Part shown: positions 57,667-64,000 of the stretch, in pieces
Layout of the letters: each line of letters starts with the position of its first letter
Position numbering within the stretch: position 1 is the stretch's first letter
Assembly: GCA_025094145.1 (NCBI GenBank)
Contig: JALLLS010000005.1
Coordinates: 682,001 to 746,000 of the forward strand
Length of the DNA: 64,000 nt
Source: Spinellus fusiger
Lineage: Eukaryota > Mucoromycota > Mucoromycetes > Mucorales > Phycomycetaceae
Reading direction: 5' to 3'
Notes under the pieces: model-generated
Database searches by the model: none
What the model was told of the DNA's origin: nothing
What the model saw: only the letters and a program-made list of their open reading frames with translations
Made by a program: the position numbers and the translations under genes

Positions 57667-58620
57667 ATGAATTCTGATGGATCTGGTACTGTGCTGGGGT
57701 TCACCAATCCGGTGGTGGCGAGTGAGACAGCCCTATTCTCCTTCAATCCCCTAGTGTATCTGTATTTTATGCTGTCATTTCTGTTGGTGCCTTATCCTCT
57801 GTACCGTTGGGTGGCTGCTCGGTACAAGTGGGAGACCAATACAAAATCCTCAGCAAGACACTGGAGTGATCTGATGTTGGGGATTTCCTATGGCACTCTT
57901 CTCTTTGTGTTTGGTAACTACTCAAAGGCCTATAGCTGGATCACTGTGGTGGCTTTCTATCCTGCCTTGTTTGGTTATGCACTGATTGCTGAACTCCCCT
58001 TTACAAAGACCTCTTTGCCCAACATCAAACACTGGCCCTATGGCATGTGGGTTGTCTTTTTGACGGCGGTAGGGTAAGAAACAAGTGAGAAGAAAAAAGA
58101 AAAAAGAAAGAAAAAAGACTCACGTTGATATGATAAGAATTGTCTTGGCCTTTGCTGCATTCCACATTTATTATGCAGCCACTCTTGCCTCTCCCTTTGT
58201 GGCCTTTTATGTCTGCTCCCTGATCATTCCTCTTTTCCTGTTCATGGTGGCTATTGCACTGATCAAGGAGAACAACGAAAACTGGATCAGAACTCGCTTC
58301 AAGAGAAAGGATGAAGAGGAGCTTGTCAGTGCCTATTCTACTCAAGTAGGACTGCACCTTCATCATTGGCAGATCTTCTATATGCTGGCCTTTTTCACAA
58401 GGTGAGTTATTGGCTGCTTTGTTCTGATGTGTGCCATGGACTAATGTGTGCCTACAAGATTCACCCATCCTGTCTCACAAGTGGGTGCAGGCATTGTTCT
58501 TGCCTGTTATATGGAGGGTGTCTGTGCATGTAAGTAGTAGTAGTAGTAGCAGTGGTGGTGGTGGTGGTGGACATGTTCTTTCATGATGTAGTGTATACTG
58601 CAAACTCACCTTTACAATAA
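57667..58620 (+). CDS. Polytopic membrane protein with LHLHHW motif, family not recognised
   Basis: Four exons: 57667-58073, 58138-58401, 58459-58529 and 58592-58620; 256 aa, all junctions in frame. It has about six hydrophobic segments: YLYFMLSFLLVPYPLYRWV, MLGISYGTLLFVFGNY, ITVVAFYPALFGYALIAE, WVVFLTAVGIVLAFAAFHIYY, FVAFYVCSLIIPLFLFMVAIAL and VGAGIVLACYMEGVCA. The conserved-looking part is GLHLHHWQIFYMLAFFTRFTHP just before the last segment. It is rich in His and Trp and may be a metal- or cofactor-binding or catalytic patch; that is only a guess. The last exon adds nine codons (LYTANSPLQ), and its acceptor is the weakest junction. Start: first in-frame ATG (MNSDGSGTVLGF). Confidence 0.75.
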
Positions 58621-59983
58621 CAACAACAAGATGGCTATGATGGACTGGTCAATGATCATTAGACATACATGCTACCTAGGCTACATTCGAATGGCAAGTA
58701 ACAAGGCATCCTAGACTGTTATTGTTGATTCTCTGCATATACCCTACGCATTTCTTACTTTATTTTCTCATCTTGTTTATTTTCTTATTTCAAAAATAAA
58801 CATAAACATAATCAATCGACTGCTGTGGACTCATCACAGAATCCCCTGTTCTTCCTTCACATCACCCATAAGAGATAGCCCCCTGTCTAACAGAGCACAC
58901 CTCTTCTTTGGATAGCTTCCTGTTCAAGAAGATAGACAAGCAATGGATAGCCCTACTAGGGTAAAGTTGAGAGAGTAAGAGTGTCTTGTCATTTCCAGGG
59001 ACTGTGTAAGACTCTTTCTTTTTCTTTCTATAGAACACACAAAGCAGAATACACAAAGCAGTAGCATGATCTTGGACAGCTATTCATCTACAGTTCATCC
59101 ATGACTGTACATGCCTTGTCTTGCACTAAAAGATCCCTTATACTCCATCTCATCTCTTGTTACTCATCTCATTCTGTTTTCTGTTTGTTTCTGGAGTACA
59201 TGGGTCTATCAGAAAGAACCCACATAGAGATGCAGGCCATTTTCACATGATCAGACGATGAATGGATTAAAAGAACAAGGAAAACATTATGAAAACACCG
59301 TCCAATGTACAGTCAGCATAAGAATAAACAAACAAGCAAACAAACAAGCAAACAAACAAGCAAACAAGCACCTTGTCTTGGTGGAGAAGAAGAAAAGCCC
59401 AATCACAGAGCAAAGTAAGAGCCATCTCTGTAGAGATAGCCATGGACTGCATTTGTGCATAATAGGCGGAGAGAGAACCTGCGTTGCTAGGCAATTTATA
59501 AGGCTAGAAAAGACAGACATGAGCAGGACTTGTATTGGCAATAAGCAGAAATAGATTAGAATGAGGAGTCTATCCGTAGATTTGTAGATTTGTAGATTTG
59601 TAGATTCGTAGATTAGAATAGCACATAGATCCATAAATCCGTAGAAATAACACATAGATGAATTAGAATGAGACATCAGCACGAGCAGAGGAGTCATTCA
59701 CGGACCATCCAACCCAAAGAAGTGCTATAGAACCTTGGACCCCACACACCCTATAAAAAGACAAAAAGACAGTGCTTGTCCACTGGATTAAGACTCAGTC
59801 CATAGACACCACTTGCCCCTCCTTTGTTTGGGCATAACACTCAAGAAAGAGAAAAGAGCCCTCACCCCTTCACACCTATCTACAGTAGGAACGCATGGAC
59901 AGCGAATAAAAAAAAAGGTGGGCAGGTATGTGTTTCCTCGTCAAGTTTATTTCTCAAGATCCAAGGGCATTGTGGGTGTGCAT
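58621..59983. other. Intergenic region
   Basis: No supported gene. Repeats include (AACAAGCAAACA)n at about 59323-59370 and TAGATTTG units at about 59578-59612. TATAAAAAGAC occurs at 59751, on the plus strand, with no gene directly downstream. Confidence 0.55.
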
Positions 59984-60404
59984 TCAACAGCACTCCTGAA
60001 TACCAAAACAGAGCAAGAGAGCTGCCAAACTAGAAACAAAAGAAAGTAGGCCATGAGTCCCTAGAACAGACACCTTGCTCTTACCATCCAAGACAGCAAG
60101 CGTCATTCCCCTTCTTGGGCCGTGAATGGACCAATACTGACTGAGGAGGAGGGGTGGGTTGGTAGTAGTACACTAAGGAGGGGTGGAGTCAGTCCATGAG
60201 GCCACCTGTCATTAGAGTGTCCTTCTTTCTTCATAAGAAGCCGTCCTGTCATGTACCTTGTGTGGGTTGTACAAACTGACTCAGATGATGAGCTCTGTAC
60301 GCAGGAGGTGGGGGTGAGTGGTCGGGCATCTCATAATAAGGATCGGAAGGGTAGAGGGGTTGAAGAGGAACTGCGCATGGAGGAGCTCTTTTGTCCAAGC
60401 TCAT
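59984..60404 (-). CDS. CYSTM-type cysteine-rich transmembrane microprotein
   Basis: Tiny three-exon gene on the minus strand, easily missed: 60257-60404, 60085-60136 and 59984-60029; 81 aa. The N-terminus is Pro/Tyr-rich and cytosolic-looking (PLYPSDPYYEMPDHSPPPPA). The C-terminus, assembled across the last intron, reads GNDACCLGCLAALLLCFG followed by IQECC and stop. The DACCLGCLAAL...CC pattern is that of the CYSTM family, small membrane-associated proteins linked to stress and metal tolerance in yeasts and plants. All three phases agree (Q|V and G|C junctions), which supports the structure. The start is the ATG at 60404; the frame is open upstream but without another ATG. It is divergent from the eL33 gene, start codons about 150 bp apart. 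Confidence 0.82.
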
Positions 60405-60556
60405 TATGCAATAAATAGGAGGAAAGTAAAGTAAAGACCCTCCCAACTGCCCGAGGGCGGAAGTTCAATGTAGGCCGGGCACTGCTCTTTGAACTCTTAT
60501 GGATGCCATTGAAGTGCACAAGGCGGAATTCCCTCCCTCTTCCTTTATTTTCTTCC
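60405..60556. promoter_or_regulatory. Bidirectional promoter between the CYSTM gene and eL33
   Basis: Only 152 bp between divergent start codons. CTGCCCGAGGGCGG near 60447 is a GC-rich patch unusual for the surrounding DNA and could be a factor-binding site. No TATA box seen. Confidence 0.5.
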
Positions 60557-61006
60557 ATGGCAGGACAATCTTCTCGGTAAGAGCACAGATGAATAGATAA
60601 ATAGATGAGTGCATGAATGGATGCATGGATGGATGAACTCACCAGCCCCCAGTCTGTACAGCAAAGGCCGTGTTTTGGGTTACGAACGTGCCAAGCGTGC
60701 CCAGAACCCCAACACCTCCTTGATCCAAGTCGAGGGTGTCAAGACCACCAAAGATGCTCAGTTCTACCTTGGCAAGCGCATTGCCTACGTCTACCGTGCT
60801 CAGCGTGAGGTCAATGGCTCCAAGGTCCGTGTGATCTGGGGTCGTATTGCTCGTACCCATGGTTCCAACGGTGTTGTCAAGGCCCGTTTCCGCAAGAACT
60901 TGCCTCCCAAGGTGTTTGGTGCCAGTGTCCGCATCGTAAGTGTTGGGTGGTGGTGATAGTGACTGACTGTCTTTTGTTATAGATGTTGTACCCCTCCAAC
61001 ATCTAA
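60557..61006 (+). CDS. RPL33: 60S ribosomal protein eL33 (L35a)
   Basis: Component of the large ribosomal subunit. Three exons: 60557-60576, 60653-60935 and 60983-61006; 108 aa, the normal size. It starts [22 protein letters not shown], with the first intron after only 20 nt of coding sequence, a common arrangement in ribosomal protein genes. It continues with [51 protein letters not shown] and [17 protein letters not shown], ending MLYPSNI. Confidence 0.97.
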
Positions 61007-61741
61007 GCAGACTTAGCGGTGTGAATTTATTTTCTCGTTTCTATTTTTTTTTTCAAAAAAAAGAATATGAAATAAAAAAAGACTTGTTTTTTTTTCTGTA
61101 TTTGTACATTTTGACTGTAAGAGTGAAAATAGAGTGTGGATTTGATGCCTAGGGCAGACCTGTGGACTCTACTACCAAACAAAACAAGAGAGAAAAAAGA
61201 GAGAGAAAAAGAAAGCTCAAGGCAGACCCCTTGTCTTTCCTATCACCTGACGTATCACTGTGGAAAGATGGAAATGTAGCATTGGATGTGGATGATAAGA
61301 AACAGAGTGGAGTGGGCCATTGAGGGAGAGACATTATATACCTTTAGTCTAATACTATCTCTAGTGTGTATCCTACAAGTTGTCTTACAAGTATGGGGTA
61401 TGGCAAGGCAAGGGCTTCTTCCCCAAACAATAAGGGAAACCCTGCTTCTTGGGAGATCTTTTTGTCAGTAGCCAATGATCATCAAGACAATGCACATCAG
61501 TGTATAGGCCAACACAAGCCACTAGGACAGGAATAGCACAGGAATAGCACAGGACTGGGTAGAGTAAGTCTATCCTCCTATGAGCTCATGTGCTCATTCT
61601 GGGGGCATTTGTTTCCCACGCAGAAAGATATAAAAAGGAGAGGGGAAAAAGGACATTGACAAGACAGGATCTCCTTTTCTCTCCATCCCCTCTCTCTTAC
61701 TGTTCTTACTTCTGATCAACTCTAGCCTGGTCTGAGTGACT
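61007..61741. other. Intergenic region upstream of HPPD
   Basis: 3' region of eL33 with long T and A runs (about 61046-61094) and a pyrimidine-rich HPPD leader. An open frame at 61286-61471 with one hydrophobic stretch has no other support. Confidence 0.5.
61628..61635 (+). promoter_or_regulatory. TATA box of the HPPD gene
   Basis: TATAAAAA lies about 110 bp before the proposed start codon at 61742, a plausible distance for a core promoter plus a pyrimidine-rich leader. Confidence 0.55.
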
Positions 61742-63265
<1,524 letters not shown>

Positions 63266-63539
63266 TCGGATCAGGTGGGACTGTGTGGTTCGAGACTATA
63301 AAATAAGTGGGGTGCATGGTTATTATTATTTATTATAGCGCCAAGCGGTGTGCTCTAATCATAATAAAATGTGTCCTGATGATTCTAATTGCAGTCTATT
63401 TTATTGTCACTACTACTTACCACTGTTGTTGTTGTAGCAAAAACAAACAGCTGTCTGTTTGTTTTTTTCTTGCCTCCTTGGGCATATGTTTATGTCTCCA
63501 TAACATTAGAAGACTATAAACATCTCAACATCTTTATCG
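63266..63539. other. 3' region of HPPD
   Basis: TTATTATTTATT and AATAAAATG motifs at about 63318-63370 probably include the polyadenylation signal. No gene. Confidence 0.5.
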
Positions 63540-63715
63540 TTTTAAAGCGGTAACACTCCCTTTTCATTTACGTCATGGAGCCTATTCTCTCTTATAGAAA
63601 GATGTTTAAAACCTAAGGTGTGCTGGCTTCCAATTTATTATTTTCTTTTGTTAAATGTGTAATTGTGCATTAACTTGCTTAGTTATATTCAAATTGACAA
63701 GTGATTCAATGTTAA
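63540..63715 (+). repeat. Third, diverged and shortened copy of RpA
   Basis: It shares the TTTAAAGCGGT box (63541) and CCTTTTCATTTACGTC with the start of the 6577 copy. It also shares ATTAACTTGCTTAGTTATATTC followed by TTGACAAGTGATTCAATGTTA with its end. The middle 450 or so bases are missing. Orientation is the same as the 6577 copy. The match is judged by eye and is weaker than that between the other two copies. Confidence 0.6.
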
Positions 63716-64000
63716 ATAACTGGTTTCTGTGAAATATATATATATATATAAAGAATATAGTCAAACAATTCACACTCTATTTGACTTGTTTATAAAGAAT
63801 AGTATGAGAAACAACACTTAGTTCTCATCAACTACTATTGTTAACACCAGTTACAATGAGACATTTGAAGTGATGATGGATCTTCAGTCAATGAATGACT
63901 ATACTGTTCTTAACACAATTCAGGTTGGCTCTATTTTATAGACAATGATGGCTAGAGTTGACTTTATAGGTTCTGTAATAAACACACTTTCAAACAGTGT
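63716..64000. other. AT-rich right edge
   Basis: A (TA)n tract lies at about 63736-63751. No supported gene in the rest of this 285-bp tail. Confidence 0.4.

Noticed and set aside
61286..61471. 61-codon frame with a hydrophobic stretch upstream of HPPD
   Set aside because: Overlaps the likely promoter region, no family or splice evidence.

Overview
The window is eukaryotic and almost certainly from a filamentous fungus, most likely an early-diverging one (Mucoromycota-like; inferred, not proven). Evidence: coding exons are split by short introns, mostly about 45-140 bp, with GT-AG ends and frequent GTAAGT-like donors. Intergenic DNA is very AT-rich. The gene set includes chitin synthase, a GPI-type chitin-deacetylase-like protein, an Fep1/SreA-type GATA factor, SET2 and IML2. 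I rebuilt exon-intron structures by hand, and every junction quoted keeps the reading frame.

Layout. (1) 1-7275: an inverted pair of about 0.6-0.7 kb repeats encloses two minus-strand genes, a cytochrome b5 reductase and an MscS-type channel with an EF hand. (2) 7276-14047: gene-poor AT-rich DNA carrying the decayed 3' end of a Fanzor (eukaryotic TnpB-like) gene. (3) 14048-19811: a chitin synthase and a convergent chitin-deacetylase-like gene whose metal-binding histidines are replaced. (4) 19812-24677: a second gene desert. (5) 24678-44121: bHLH factor, ORC6, an intronless bacterial-looking glycyl-tRNA synthetase, a proline-repeat wall-type protein, ISA1, an FYR-domain protein divergent from SET2, and an IML2/TTC39 homologue with a long disordered N-terminus. 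(6) 44122-64000: a secreted DPBB (expansin-like) protein, importin alpha, a CEP120-like C2 protein, an iron-type GATA factor divergent from a protein disulfide isomerase, NTF2, a polytopic membrane protein, a tiny CYSTM protein divergent from ribosomal protein eL33, 4-hydroxyphenylpyruvate dioxygenase, and a third diverged repeat copy at the right edge.

There is no operon logic. Functional links are loose: cell wall (chitin synthase, deacetylase-like protein, proline-repeat protein, DPBB protein), nucleus and transport (SET2, FYR protein, ORC6, importin alpha, NTF2), and iron or redox (ISA1, SreA-like GATA factor, HPPD, cytochrome b5 reductase). The points most worth following are the Fanzor relic, the inverted-repeat block, the pseudo-deacetylase, the bacterial-type GlyRS, the CEP120-like protein, the CYSTM microprotein, and unusual splicing (two GC-AG introns, an 8-nt exon, a start codon split off as its own exon).
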